Positions 7,507-16,169 of a stretch of DNA of 64,000 nt are shown here, one piece after another. The DNA comes from Sphingobium scionense. GTDB taxonomy: Bacteria > Pseudomonadota > Alphaproteobacteria > Sphingomonadales > Sphingomonadaceae. The DNA lies in NCBI RefSeq assembly GCF_014197035.1, contig NZ_JACIEU010000012.1, forward strand, positions 62,001 through 126,000, given 5' to 3'. The notes under the pieces are model-generated. The model saw nothing but the letters and a program-made list of their open reading frames with translations. It had not been told where the DNA came from and made no database searches. Positions within the stretch are counted from its first letter, which is position 1. Every line of letters begins with the position of its first letter. The translations under genes and the position numbers were made by a program.

Positions 7507-8751
7507 TCAAAGCGACGCAAAATCGATCGGCGCGTGCCGGTCGAGCGTGCGGCTCTGATCCTCCAGCGGATATTTGAGGCCGCTGGCACAATTGAACAGC
7601 ACCGCCCGCTCGTCGCGGCCGATCAGCCCCTCATCCAAGGCCCGCTGATAGGCCGCCAGCGTCGCCCCGCCTTCGGGGCAGAGCAGCAGCCCGTCGTCGC
7701 GCGCCACGTCGCGCACCGCTGCCGCGATCGCCGCGTCCGACACCGCCAGCGCCGCGCCGCTGCTTTCCCGCACCGCGCGCAGGATCAGGAAGTCGCCCAC
7801 CGCCTTTGGCACGCGAATGCCCATGGCGATGGTCTGGGCGTCCTCCCAGCGTTCGGCAAATTCCACGCCCTGTTCGAACGCGCGGACCATCGGCGCGCAG
7901 CCTTCGGCCTGGACCGCGAACATCTTGGGCCGCTTGGCGCCGATGAAACCGATCTTCTCCAGCTCGTCGAACGCCTTCCACATGCCGATGAGGCCGGTGC
8001 CGCCGCCGGTGGGATAGAAGATCGCATCCGGCAGTTCCCAGCCCAATTGCTCGGCCAGTTCCAGCCCCATCGTCTTCTTGCCCTCGATCCGATAGGGTTC
8101 CTTCAGCGTCGAAAAATCGAACCAGCCGCGCTCCTTGACGCCCTGGCCGACGATGGCGCCGCAATCGTCGATATAGCCGTTGACGCGATAGACCCGCGCG
8201 CCCTGCGCCGCGATCTCGCGCACATTCACTTCGGGCGTGTCGGCCGGGCAGAAGATCACCGATTCCATGCCGGCCACCGCCGCATAGGCGGCCAGCGCAG
8301 CGCCGGCATTGCCGTTGGTCGGCATCGCCACCTGCGTGACGCCCAGTTCCTTGGCCATGGAGACCGCCATCACCAGCCCGCGCGCCTTGAACGATGCGGT
8401 CGGCAACCGCCCCTCATCCTTGGCGAGCAGATGCGCGCCGCCCAGCCGCTTTGCCGTGCGCGGCAGCGGGATCAGCGGCGTCGCATTCTCGCCCAGGCTC
8501 ACGATGTTGGACGTCTGCCGCACCGGCAGCAATTCGCGCCAGCGCCACAGGTCCATCGGCCGGCTGCTAAGCGCTTCCTTGGTCAGCGTGGCGCGCACGC
8601 CGTCCAGATCATAGCGCACCAGCAGCGGCTTGCCCGCCGCCGACAGCCCATGCAGCCGGTCCGCCTCGTATCGCTCGCCGGTCAGCGAACATTCGAGATG
8701 GGTGACAAAGGTCGGACGATCGGTGGTGAGATTGAGGTCGTGGATCAACAT
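7507..8751 (-). CDS. thrC: Threonine synthase
   Basis: 414-residue PLP enzyme converting O-phosphohomoserine to threonine. The Schiff-base lysine is visible in TASFKARG (Lys122), and the phosphate-binding loop in PTNGNAGAAL. The N-terminal part (LECSLTGERYEADRLHGLS) is the Cys/Gly-rich entry region of the plant-type threonine synthases, and IFYPTGGGTGLIGMWKAF is a further family motif. Length and motifs fit the family; a related tryptophan-synthase-beta-fold lyase is possible but less likely. The start at 8751 has GGAG at good spacing. It is monocistronic and converges on the TonB receptor. Confidence 0.85.
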   Translation of the reverse strand: MLIHDLNLTTDRPTFVTHLECSLTGERYEADRLHGLSAAGKPLLVRYDLDGVRATLTKEALSSRPMDLWRWRELLPVRQTSNIVSLGENATPLIPLPRTAKRLGGAHLLAKDEGRLPTASFKARGLVMAVSMAKELGVTQVAMPTNGNAGAALAAYAAVAGMESVIFCPADTPEVNVREIAAQGARVYRVNGYIDDCGAIVGQGVKERGWFDFSTLKEPYRIEGKKTMGLELAEQLGWELPDAIFYPTGGGTGLIGMWKAFDELEKIGFIGAKRPKMFAVQAEGCAPMVRAFEQGVEFAERWEDAQTIAMGIRVPKAVGDFLILRAVRESSGAALAVSDAAIAAAVRDVARDDGLLLCPEGGATLAAYQRALDEGLIGRDERAVLFNCASGLKYPLEDQSRTLDRHAPIDFASL

Positions 8752-8776
8752 AGTCTCCGTCAGGTAAACCTCCTGA

Positions 8777-8800
8777 CTCCCCCTCCCGCTAGCGGGAGGG
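8777..8800. repeat. Palindromic intergenic repeat
   Basis: CCCCTCCCGC and GCGGGAGGGG form a hairpin with almost no loop between thrC and grpE, and the related half CCCCTCCCGCTTGCGGGA follows near 8879-8896. The same core recurs near 34925 and 46895, so this is a dispersed intergenic repeat rather than a gene-specific signal. Confidence 0.55.
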
Positions 8801-8908
8801 GCGCGAGACTTGCCGAGCCGAAGGCGAGGTTAGTCGCAGCGGGGTGGGCATATGCAACGTTGCGCAAGCCCACCCTATCCCCTCCCGCTTGCGGGAAGAG
8901 GAACATGC

Positions 8909-9472
8909 TTAGTCCGGCTTCTTCGCCACACTGACCATGGCGGGACGCAGCAAGCGGTCCTTGATGCTGTAGCCGGCCTGCATTTCCACCAGCACGGTGC
9001 CCGGCTCGGCGTCAGCCGACGGCAGTTCCATCACTGCCTGATGCTTGTTCGGGTCGAGCGGCTGGCCGACCGATTCGATCTTGGTGATGCCATTGCGGCC
9101 GAACACCGCCTCCAGCTCGCGGCCGGTGGCTTCCAGGCCGGTCACCAGCCCCTTGAACTTGTCGTCCTCGCGCAGATCGGCGGGGATGGCGGCCAGCGCC
9201 CGGCCCAGATTGTCGGCCACCGACAGCATGTCGCGGGCAAAGCTGGTCGCGGCATAGGCGCGTGCGTCGGCCAGTTCCTTCTCCAGCCGGCGCCGCACAT
9301 TCTGCGTGTCGGCATGGGCATAGAGAATGTCCTGCTTGGCCGTTTCCAGTTCGGCTTCCAGGGCGGCGATGCGCTCTGCATTGGCGTTCACAGGGGCCTC
9401 CACGGGGGTCTCCTCCTCGGGCAGCTGGTCCAGGGTTTCGGTATTTTCGATAGTCTGCTTGTCTTCGCTCAT
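8909..9472 (-). CDS. grpE: Nucleotide exchange factor GrpE
   Basis: 187-residue co-chaperone that releases ADP from DnaK. It has the acidic disordered N-terminus (TLDQLPEEETPVEAP), the long coiled coil (about residues 30-75, ERIAALEAELETAKQDILY then NVRRRLEKELADARAYA) and the C-terminal beta domain with the hallmark VGQPLDPNKHQAVMEL and GTVLVEMQAGYSIKDRLLRPAMVSV. Its start overlaps the hrcA stop by four bases (ATGA), so it is translationally coupled to the heat-shock repressor. dnaK is not in the window. Confidence 0.95.
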   Translation of the reverse strand: MSEDKQTIENTETLDQLPEEETPVEAPVNANAERIAALEAELETAKQDILYAHADTQNVRRRLEKELADARAYAATSFARDMLSVADNLGRALAAIPADLREDDKFKGLVTGLEATGRELEAVFGRNGITKIESVGQPLDPNKHQAVMELPSADAEPGTVLVEMQAGYSIKDRLLRPAMVSVAKKPD

Positions 9473-10527
9473 CTCATCAATCTCGACAGCGTCTGTGCGG
9501 TGAAATCCACCATGGGGATCACTCGGGCATAGTTCAAGCGCGTGGGGCCGATCACGCCGACCACGCCGACGACCCGGCCGTCCCCGCCGCGATAGGGGGC
9601 GGCTATGACCGATGAACCGGAAAGGGAAAAGAGCTTGTTTTCCGAACCGATGAAGATTTTGGTCGCGCTGCCCGCCAGCGCGCTCTCCAGCAGGCGCGAA
9701 ATCTCCTGCTTGCCCTCCAGCTGCTCCAGCAATTGCCGCACCCGGTCGAGGTCGGCAGCGGTGCCATCGTCGATCAGATGCGCCTGCCCCCGCACGATCA
9801 GCACGGGCCTGTCATCGGCGTCATGGCTCCAGATCGCGATGCCGCGCGCCACCAGCTCACGCGCCGCGCCCTCCAGCGTGGAGCGCTCGGCTTCCATCTC
9901 GCGCGCCAGCAGGTCGCCCGCCTGGCGCAGGGTCAGCCCGCCAAAGCGCGCCGACATGAAATTGGCCGCCTCGTTCAGCATCGATGGCGTCACCCCGCGC
10001 GGCAGGTCGAGCACGCGATTCTCGATCGATCCGTCCTGCCCGACCAGCACGGCCAGCGCCTGCCGATCGTTCAAGGGCACGAAACCGAACTGGCGCAGCA
10101 CCGGCTCGCGCCGGGGCACCATGACGATGCCGGCACAGGCGGACAGACCCGACAGCGTCGCCGTCGCCGCCGACAGCGCCTCCTCGATCGGCCCGCCCTC
10201 GGCCAGCCCCACTTCAGCCAGCCCCGCCTCGATCGCGCGGCGCTCCTCAACCGACGGCTCGGCCGCCTGCATCATCCCGTCGACGAACAGCCGCAGCCCG
10301 GTTTCGGTCGGCATCCGCCCGGCAGAGGTGTGCGGCGCGGCGAGCAGGCCCAGCTCCTCCAGATCCTGCATCACATTGCGGATCGAGGCGGCCGATAGGC
10401 TCAGCCCCATCTTGCTGATCGTGCGCGACCCCACCGGCAGCCCGGTGCCCAGATAGGAGTCCACCACCATGCGAAACACGTCACGGGCGCGGTCATTCAG
10501 TTCGGCGATGGAGGCAGTGGCGGCCAT
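9469..10527 (-). CDS. hrcA: Heat-inducible transcription repressor HrcA
   Basis: 352-residue repressor of the CIRCE element that controls groESL and dnaK. The N-terminal winged helix (about residues 10-80: VVDSYLGTGLPVGSRTISKMGLSLSAASIRNVM) includes the typical SAASIRNVMQDLEELG recognition segment followed by HTSAGRMPTETGLRLFVDG. The C-terminal half is the GAF-like HrcA domain ending IGPTRLNYARVIPMVDFTAQTLSRL. It is first in the hrcA-grpE operon. No CIRCE inverted repeat was seen upstream, so control of this operon itself is not evident. Confidence 0.95.
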   Translation of the reverse strand: MAATASIAELNDRARDVFRMVVDSYLGTGLPVGSRTISKMGLSLSAASIRNVMQDLEELGLLAAPHTSAGRMPTETGLRLFVDGMMQAAEPSVEERRAIEAGLAEVGLAEGGPIEEALSAATATLSGLSACAGIVMVPRREPVLRQFGFVPLNDRQALAVLVGQDGSIENRVLDLPRGVTPSMLNEAANFMSARFGGLTLRQAGDLLAREMEAERSTLEGAARELVARGIAIWSHDADDRPVLIVRGQAHLIDDGTAADLDRVRQLLEQLEGKQEISRLLESALAGSATKIFIGSENKLFSLSGSSVIAAPYRGGDGRVVGVVGVIGPTRLNYARVIPMVDFTAQTLSRLMR

Positions 10528-10828
10528 GGCGATGATGTAGGCGGCTTTGGGGTTGGGCTCAACGGGGGAGATTGGCCGATCGCCCTATCCGTCATGCCGG
10601 GCTCGACCCGGCATCCCGCTTTTCTTGGCCCAAGCAGGAAAGCAGCGGGGGGCCGCAACTCGAAGCCGAGGTGGTGATGCCTGCAAATGGCCGATTGCGG
10701 CCTTTCCGCTTTCAGAGCTGGAACAAGGAATTCCGGCCGTTCGTCCGCACGCGGAATTGATGTTAGCACCCGATCCGATACGGAGTTTACCGGACCACTT
10801 CCATCGCTGCCGGTCTGGCTCTCAACGC
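10528..10828. other. Intergenic region upstream of hrcA
   Basis: About 300 bases without a convincing gene. It contains a REP-type hairpin, ATGCCGGG (10594-10601) / CCCGGCAT (10607-10614), with the same GTCAT flank as the element at 3921. A second recurrent-looking stretch (about 10685-10760) contains GGCCGATTGCGGCC. The minus-strand frame at 10497-10769 overlaps hrcA, has no ribosome site and is read here as chance. The hrcA promoter should be in this stretch but was not located. Confidence 0.5.
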
Positions 10829-12007
10829 TTATCTAGCAGGCACGAAAGTTTCAGGAGGCAGTGCTTCATCGGGCATGGTCGCCCCAGCGCGCGGCAGCAG
10901 CTTCGGGCCGATGCACAAGCCGAACAGGAAGCCGCCCAGATGTGCCTCCCACGCCAGACCTCCGGCTGTGCCGCTCTCCCATGCCATCAACGCAAGCATC
11001 AAAAAGAGGAATGCATTCTGCTTTATCAAGTCCAAGGCGATCCGCTTTACCCGCTTTGACCTGACCGCCAGCACGCCGCCCCCATCCGAAGGCGTCCGGA
11101 TCATCAGGCCGATAAGGCCGTACAGGCCGCCCGACGCACCGAGCATCGGCACTGCGCCGAAAGGGTGCAGCGCCAGAAAGGTGGTAGCCCCGGCCAATGC
11201 GCTGAGAAAGAATAATAGCCCGAAGCGCAGACCGTTGATCGGGACGGGTCCAAGCCGCGATGTAAGCATGGGGCCGATTGCTGCCAGCGCGGTCATATTC
11301 ATCATCAGATGCATCGCGCTGCCATGCGCGAACATGTGTAGGAAGATCGTCTCGAATCGTCCCTCGGACAGCGCTTTGGCGGACAGCCCCCAGCGGAGCA
11401 AGCCCTCCCGTCCACCGGTGAATGTTGTCCAGACCATCGAGACCACGCAGCCTGCACCAAGCACCACCGCAGGCACCTTCATTTGCCAAGATAGCTCGGG
11501 CTCGGGCTCGGGTTCGGGCGGTTCGAATGCGAAGGGCTGGGCATCCGAGGCGAACAGCAGTTCACCATGTTCTTCCACCAGTTCAAGGCTGCCACGTAGC
11601 GCCTCCATCACTTCGCCCGGCGCGATCACCGTCACAGTGTCGCCGGGGACAAATTCGATGAACTGATGCGGCCACCGCTGCCACCACTCCTTTCCGACAA
11701 TGCGCCAGCGGGCATCGGTTTCGGATTTGACGAAAAAGCCCTGCGCCTCCAGCACGGCCTCCAGCCACGCTGCCTGATCCGTCGAGACGATCATCAAGGA
11801 GGGTCTAAGGACGAACTGAAACACCCACCCTAGCATCAGGAGTAGAATGAGGATCGGCGGGAAATGTCCCAGCCTATCGTTCAGCCAAAGAAAAAGCCCG
11901 ACGGCAATCAGATTGGGAAGCAGTTGATAAAGGCTGTAGATTGGCACCAAGTCGCGCAACAGCCCGTAACGCGACCTGATTGAAAGCTCATTGTCCTGGG
12001 CCGCCAT
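10829..12007 (-). CDS. Rhomboid-family intramembrane serine protease
   Basis: 392 residues from the ATG at 12007 (a TTG at 12028 would add 7). Two N-terminal membrane segments (about residues 25-70) precede a soluble stretch with an acidic Pro-Glu repeat (EPPEPEPEPEL). The rhomboid core follows: HMFAHGSAMHLMMNMTAL in the second core helix, GASGGLYGLIGLM with the catalytic Ser, and AWEAHLGGFLFG with the catalytic His. The protein cleaves membrane substrates, which are unknown here. Codon use looks less GC-rich than in neighbours, and the gene separates hrcA from rph, which are commonly adjacent in sphingomonads, so it may be a later insertion. Confidence 0.85.
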   Translation of the reverse strand: MAAQDNELSIRSRYGLLRDLVPIYSLYQLLPNLIAVGLFLWLNDRLGHFPPILILLLMLGWVFQFVLRPSLMIVSTDQAAWLEAVLEAQGFFVKSETDARWRIVGKEWWQRWPHQFIEFVPGDTVTVIAPGEVMEALRGSLELVEEHGELLFASDAQPFAFEPPEPEPEPELSWQMKVPAVVLGAGCVVSMVWTTFTGGREGLLRWGLSAKALSEGRFETIFLHMFAHGSAMHLMMNMTALAAIGPMLTSRLGPVPINGLRFGLLFFLSALAGATTFLALHPFGAVPMLGASGGLYGLIGLMIRTPSDGGGVLAVRSKRVKRIALDLIKQNAFLFLMLALMAWESGTAGGLAWEAHLGGFLFGLCIGPKLLPRAGATMPDEALPPETFVPAR

Positions 12008-12463
12008 AGTGACGATGTGCCCCGGCAAAATCCGGTTTGCAATGCCGAATAATCGACCCGACTACAAATATCGCGACCGCTTTCCCCGGCAGAAGAGATG
12101 GTCGTGACACCCGGACGAACGTCCGCATTCGGTATCGCGGCTGCCTCTCTGAACGACCAACTAGGGGCGCAACCCCGCCTTCTCTTTCCTACTCGCGGCT
12201 CTTCTGATCTACCCTGCGCGATGGAACAGGCCGCTCTCACGCCCCGCTTAACACCCCTGCCCCACGCGCGAACCTGTCGCGTCGCTGTCGTTTCAGTGTC
12301 GCCTCACTGTCGCGTCAGAGGCGCGCGACTGTCGCGTCGGCGTGACCCGCGTGTGACGTGCCTGTCGCTTCGCTGGCGCGTGGCAGGCGCAATTCGCCGG
12401 AATCGACGCAATTTACCCCTGCGACACTGTGAACTTCGGGCTGTCGCGTCGCGGGGCGGTGGT
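12008..12463. other. Intergenic region with a TGTCGC decamer cluster
   Basis: No gene recognised. The right half (12274-12450) carries about seven copies of a degenerate decamer of the form TGTCGCGTC (for example CTGTCGCGTC, CTGTCGTTTC, GTGTCGCCTC, CTGTCGCTTC) spaced irregularly by roughly 10 to 75 bases. It lies downstream of the DUF6438 gene and upstream of the rhomboid gene, both on the minus strand. Whether the decamers bind a protein or are a degenerate tandem repeat cannot be told from sequence. Confidence 0.4.
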
Positions 12464-13000
12464 TCAGCTTGCTGGCTTGGGCTTCAGCATCGGTTCGATG
12501 CCCAGCGTCTTGGGGATGGCGCCAATGGTCGTGCGCAGCCTGGCATAGCGGCTGTCCATGCAGCCCGACTGGAAATCGAGCCGGGTCGGTTTCGCCCCCT
12601 TGCCCCCGCCCTTCGCGTCACCACGCGTCCATTCGATCGTGTAGCTGGGCATGTCGGTGGCGAAGCGGGTGCAATTCTCGCCCTGGGCGATGCGCTTTGC
12701 CGTGCCGGTCGCCGGCTTCCACGGGGCAAGGCCGGTGCGCAGCTGGCGATATTGCGCGGCGCTGACGGTGAAGCGGGTCGGACCGGGGACGGAGGTGAAG
12801 CGCTCCGGCTCCAGCAGGCCCGATCCATCGGGCGTCACCGTGAGCCTATAGGCAGGACAGGCACCAAAGCAGCGGCCGGCGGTGAAGCGGATTGTGTCGC
12901 CGGCGGCCGTCGGCGGCTCCAGCTCCACCTTCTCCCGGTCGGTCACGCATCCCGCCAGCGCCAACAGCGCAACCGGCCCCATCATCATCGCTCTCTTCAT
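12464..13000 (-). CDS. DUF6438 lipoprotein
   Basis: 178 residues from the ATG at 13000, which has GAGGGG nine bases upstream. The signal peptide ends in a lipobox (LALAGC), so the protein should be lipid-anchored. The mature part begins with a DUF6438-like domain: TIRFTAGRCFGACPAYRLTVTPDGSG, whose CxxxCP pattern is typical. The C-terminal half holds a third and fourth Cys (GENCTRF, FQSGCMD) that could form a second disulfide. Function unknown. The same frame stays open far upstream across rph and rdgB, but the lipobox and ribosome site fix the start here. It is divergent from rph. Confidence 0.8.
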   Translation of the reverse strand: MKRAMMMGPVALLALAGCVTDREKVELEPPTAAGDTIRFTAGRCFGACPAYRLTVTPDGSGLLEPERFTSVPGPTRFTVSAAQYRQLRTGLAPWKPATGTAKRIAQGENCTRFATDMPSYTIEWTRGDAKGGGKGAKPTRLDFQSGCMDSRYARLRTTIGAIPKTLGIEPMLKPKPAS

Positions 13001-13096
13001 GGCGCCCCTCTTATCGCAACTTTTGGCGGATGGCACTGGCATGACGCGCATCCCGGCGCTATCCCCCGCCACCTGACCGCTTCGGAGTAGAATATT

Positions 13097-13813
13097 ATGC
13101 GTCCTTCCGGCCGCGCGCCCGACCAGATGCGCGACATCACCATGGAACCCGGCTTCACCATCCATGCCGAAGGCTCGTGCCTCGTCAGCTTCGGTGACAC
13201 CCGCGTCCTCTGCACCGCCTCGATCGAGGAAAAGGTGCCCCCCTTCCTGCGCGGCAAGGGATCGGGCTGGGTCACGGCCGAATATGGCATGCTGCCCCGC
13301 GCCACCCACACCCGCGGCAGCCGCGAGGCGGCCAAGGGCAAGCAGTCGGGCCGCACCCAGGAAATCCAGCGCCTGATCGGCCGCTCGCTGCGCACCGTCG
13401 TCGACTTGAAGAAGCTCGGCGAGCGCCAGATCGTGATCGACTGCGACGTGATCCAGGCCGATGGCGGCACCCGCACCGCCGCGATCTCGGGCAGCTGGGT
13501 TGCGCTGCGCATCGCCGTCGACAAGCTGCTCGCCTCGGGCGCGCTGGCGCAAGACCCGATCATCCAGAAGGTCGCGGCGATCAGCTGCGGCATCTATCAA
13601 GGCACGCCGGTGCTCGACCTCGACTATGCCGAGGACAGCAATGCCGAAACCGACGCCAACCTGATCCTGACCGGCGACGGCAAGTTCGCCGAAGTGCAGG
13701 CCACGGCCGAAGGCGCTGCCTATGACGAGGAAGAGCTGCTCCGCCTGCTCCGCCTCGCCCGCATCGGCTGCGCGAAGATCTTCGCCGCGCAGGATGTCGC
13801 GACGGGTCGGTAA
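13097..13813 (+). CDS. rph: Ribonuclease PH
   Basis: 238-residue phosphorolytic 3'-5' exoribonuclease that trims tRNA 3' ends. Full-length match in family pattern: [11 protein letters not shown] at the N-terminus, GEGSCL-type strand [17 protein letters not shown], the phosphate-binding region [14 protein letters not shown] and [28 protein letters not shown], and the Asp-rich catalytic strand [19 protein letters not shown]. The ATG at 13097 is preceded by CGGAG. It is the first of a rph-rdgB pair separated by a palindromic repeat. Confidence 0.95.
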   Translation: MRPSGRAPDQMRDITMEPGFTIHAEGSCLVSFGDTRVLCTASIEEKVPPFLRGKGSGWVTAEYGMLPRATHTRGSREAAKGKQSGRTQEIQRLIGRSLRTVVDLKKLGERQIVIDCDVIQADGGTRTAAISGSWVALRIAVDKLLASGALAQDPIIQKVAAISCGIYQGTPVLDLDYAEDSNAETDANLILTGDGKFAEVQATAEGAAYDEEELLRLLRLARIGCAKIFAAQDVATGR

Positions 13814-13821
13814 TTGAAATC

Positions 13822-13892
13822 CGTTCGCTTCGAGCGAAGTCGAGAAGCAGATAGCGCATTCATGCGTTTCTCGACTACGCTTGAAACGAACG
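13822..13892. repeat. Inverted repeat between rph and rdgB
   Basis: An imperfect inverted repeat with arms of about 27 bases, 13822-13848 (beginning CGTTCGCTTCGAGCGAAG, ending GAGAAGC) and 13866-13892 (beginning GTTTCTCGACTACGC, ending GAAACGAACG). Such CGTTCG...TCTCGACTTCGC elements look like dispersed hairpins rather than gene-specific terminators; here it sits inside a two-gene unit and could modulate read-through or mRNA decay. Confidence 0.55.
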
Positions 13893-13909
13893 ACACAGGG
13901 TAGAGCCAG

Positions 13910-14539
13910 ATGAGCGACGACTACGGACAGGAACAGGCGATCCGCAAGCTGAAGCCCGGCAAGCTGGTGATCGCCAGCCACAATGCCGGCAAGGTGCGCG
14001 AAATCGCAGCCCTGCTCGGCCCCTATGGGATCGAGCCGATCTCCGCCGCGTCGCTCGACCTGCCCGAGCCGGAGGAGACCGGCACCACCTTCATCGCCAA
14101 TGCGGAGCTGAAGGCGATGCAGGCCGCCGACCTTAGCGGCCTGCCCGCGCTCGCTGATGACAGTGGCCTCTGCGTCGAGGCGCTGAACGGCGATCCGGGC
14201 CTGTTTTCCGCCCGCTGGGCCGGGCCGGACAAGGATTTTGGGCTCGCGATGCAGAAGGTGTGGGACGGGGTGCAGGCCAAGGGGCCGGACGCCGGCCATG
14301 GCGCCCATTTCATCTGCGCCCTCGCCCTCGCCTGGCCCGACGGCCATGTCGAAGCGTTCGAGGGCCGGGTCGACGGCCTGCTGGTCTGGCCGCCGCGCGG
14401 GGCAAATGGCTTTGGCTATGACGCGATGTTCCAGCCGCTCGGCCACGACATCAGCTTCGGCGAGATGGACCCGGACGCCAAGCACGCGATGAGCCACCGC
14501 GCCGATGCCTTCGCCCAGCTGGTGAAGGCGGTGCTCTGA
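13910..14539 (+). CDS. rdgB: dITP/XTP pyrophosphatase, RdgB/HAM1 family
   Basis: 209-residue house-cleaning enzyme hydrolysing non-canonical purine NTPs (dITP, XTP) to monophosphates. Family motifs in order: [14 protein letters not shown] near the N-terminus, [38 protein letters not shown], and the C-terminal [35 protein letters not shown]. The ATG at 13910 is preceded by AGCCAG at moderate distance. It follows rph, as in other sphingomonads, with the inverted repeat between. Confidence 0.95.
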   Translation: MSDDYGQEQAIRKLKPGKLVIASHNAGKVREIAALLGPYGIEPISAASLDLPEPEETGTTFIANAELKAMQAADLSGLPALADDSGLCVEALNGDPGLFSARWAGPDKDFGLAMQKVWDGVQAKGPDAGHGAHFICALALAWPDGHVEAFEGRVDGLLVWPPRGANGFGYDAMFQPLGHDISFGEMDPDAKHAMSHRADAFAQLVKAVL

Positions 14540-14566
14540 ACGGAATATGGGCGGTCCCGGCCGCCC

Positions 14567-15187
14567 CTATTCCTCGCCGCCCGCAAGCACCGGCGCCGCA
14601 TCCAGCGGCCCCATGCCGAACATGTTACCGGCGGGATAATAGCGGCAAACGAGATAGTCGAAGCTGCGCCCCTCGGCCAGCGCGCAGCCGACAGATCGGG
14701 TGCCGCGCCAGATGATCTGGGTATAATGGGCGACATCCTGCCAGCGGCCGGTGGTGCTGAAATTGGGCATCTTGGCCGCCCGGCGGAAATAGCGTCGTTC
14801 ATTGAGGAACGCGCCGACCATCACCTCATAATCATAGAGGCCCCGGCTCCCCATCCACAGATTTTCGCCGCTCGGCACCGCGCGGGTCGCGCGCGGGCTG
14901 TGGGCAAAGATATTGGTCCGCGCCATCTGCCGCGCATAGCGCGCCGCATCGGCCGCCAGCGTCCGGTCCCAGGCGAGCGGGCTCAGGCCCCAGCGGCTGC
15001 GTTCGTCATTATGCATGCCCAGGACCACGTCCTGCAGCAGCCCATCGTCCCGATCGGCCTCTTCCATGCCATATTGTTCGGCCGGGCTGGGCGCCCGCCG
15101 CGCCGGCGCCGCCTGCCCCTTGCCAACGATAATCCCCAGCATCATGGCGGCCGTCGCAACGGCCAGCCCCCATTTCCACCCGCGCAT
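14567..15187 (-). CDS. CAP-domain (SCP-like) exported protein, copy 1
   Basis: 206 residues with an N-terminal hydrophobic signal (about residues 6-26). The CAP domain covers about residues 55-195: VVLGMHNDERSRWGLSPLAWD, LAADAARYARQMARTNIFAHSP, SGENLWMG, WQDVAHYTQIIWRGTRSVGCAL and FDYLVCRYYPAGNMFG. His and Glu residues of the CAP cavity are present. Bacterial CAP proteins are secreted or periplasmic, of uncertain activity. It closely resembles the protein at 16170-16799, sharing for example the WRGTR-VGCAL and YYPAGN blocks, so the two arose by duplication; a lipoprotein gene separates them. Confidence 0.85.
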   Translation of the reverse strand: MRGWKWGLAVATAAMMLGIIVGKGQAAPARRAPSPAEQYGMEEADRDDGLLQDVVLGMHNDERSRWGLSPLAWDRTLAADAARYARQMARTNIFAHSPRATRAVPSGENLWMGSRGLYDYEVMVGAFLNERRYFRRAAKMPNFSTTGRWQDVAHYTQIIWRGTRSVGCALAEGRSFDYLVCRYYPAGNMFGMGPLDAAPVLAGGEE

Positions 15188-15321
15188 CGCCTTTTTTCTT
15201 TCGACCCGATAGCCCGCGCCTCTCCCCCGGCCAGGCCGGTTCGGAACGCGATGCTGCGGCTAAACGCCCGATCGTGTGAAGGAGGGATGAATAGTTCGGT
15301 ACAGGCGATTGCCTGTCCACG

Positions 15322-16089
15322 TCACTCCGATGAAACGGGTCGCAGCTTCGCCGAATCGATGTGCCAGCGCCGCTGCGCGGCCGATGCCCCATCCACATCA
15401 TTGACGCGCCGCACGACATAGGTGCCGGCAAAATGCTGACGTGTGCGATCCGCCAGTTCCGCGTCGACCGTGACCGGCACCGGCTGATAGATGGAGCCGG
15501 CCCCTGCATCGCCCGGCGTCATCCGGCCGATCGTCACATGGGTCGCGCGGGTGGCGGCAAAGCCGGCCTGGAATCTCTCCATCGTCTGCCCCGCCGGCCC
15601 ATTCTCGCCCCATTGGCTCCAGGCGGTGCCATAATCGCGCGCGTTGATCGCCGCATAATAACGCTGCACCACCGCCGCCGCGGCCGCCATGCTCTTGGGA
15701 TCGGGCGTGCATCCGGCCATCGGCTCGCCCTGACCGTCGAACAGGGCGCAACTGCGCGCAATCTCGTCCTCGATCATCGCACAGCTATTGGCGGCATTGC
15801 AGGGTGGATGGGTGGCGGGCGACACGCTGATGCACAGCTTCACGCGGCGCTCGGCCGCTGCAGCGCCGATCTCGGCGGTGCAGGATAGTGGCGACCGGTC
15901 GGCCCGGCTGGATTGGGAAGCCGGCGCTTTATCCGGCTGGATTTCATTGGCGGAGGAATGTTCGGACGCGGCAGGCGCAGCGCCCTGATTGTTAGGCGTC
16001 GGGGACGGCGAACCACACGCGGAAAGGGCAAGCAGCGTGATCGCCGTGCCCATGCAGGCCCATGGCCTTGCTCTTGAAACGGGCTGCAT
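15322..16089 (-). CDS. Lipoprotein of unknown function between the CAP genes
   Basis: 255 residues; the ATG at 16089 follows GGGAGGAAAA directly, a strong ribosome site. A signal peptide ends in the lipobox LSAC (Cys about residue 25), followed by a Ser/Pro/Asn/Gln-rich tether (about residues 27-65). A Cys-rich segment (about 70-130) then holds six Cys that could pair. The C-terminal part (about 135-240) contains AAAVVQRYYAAINARDYGTAWSQW, resembling the first helix of SnoaL/NTF2-like folds. I do not recognise a named family. Its position between two CAP paralogs on the same strand suggests a related envelope function. Confidence 0.65.
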   Translation of the reverse strand: MQPVSRARPWACMGTAITLLALSACGSPSPTPNNQGAAPAASEHSSANEIQPDKAPASQSSRADRSPLSCTAEIGAAAAERRVKLCISVSPATHPPCNAANSCAMIEDEIARSCALFDGQGEPMAGCTPDPKSMAAAAAVVQRYYAAINARDYGTAWSQWGENGPAGQTMERFQAGFAATRATHVTIGRMTPGDAGAGSIYQPVPVTVDAELADRTRQHFAGTYVVRRVNDVDGASAAQRRWHIDSAKLRPVSSE

Positions 16090-16169
16090 TTTTCCTCCCC
16101 CCTTTTGCCGACTGCGCTTCAGGGCATAATCGACAGAGAGGAAAAATGATCCGCCTGGAATGAAGCCTT

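Noticed and set aside
10497..10769. 90-codon minus frame upstream of hrcA
   Set aside because: It overlaps the hrcA start region and the REP-like repeat; such frames are known products of repeats, and no ribosome site is present.
10760..10800. Possible CIRCE element upstream of hrcA
   Set aside because: A single TTAGCAC half-site is seen near 10763 but the matching GAGTGCTAA is absent.
12464..14497. 677-codon minus frame running through DUF6438, rph and rdgB
   Set aside because: Only the part from 13000 has a ribosome site, lipobox and domain. Upstream of it the frame is antisense to rph and rdgB.
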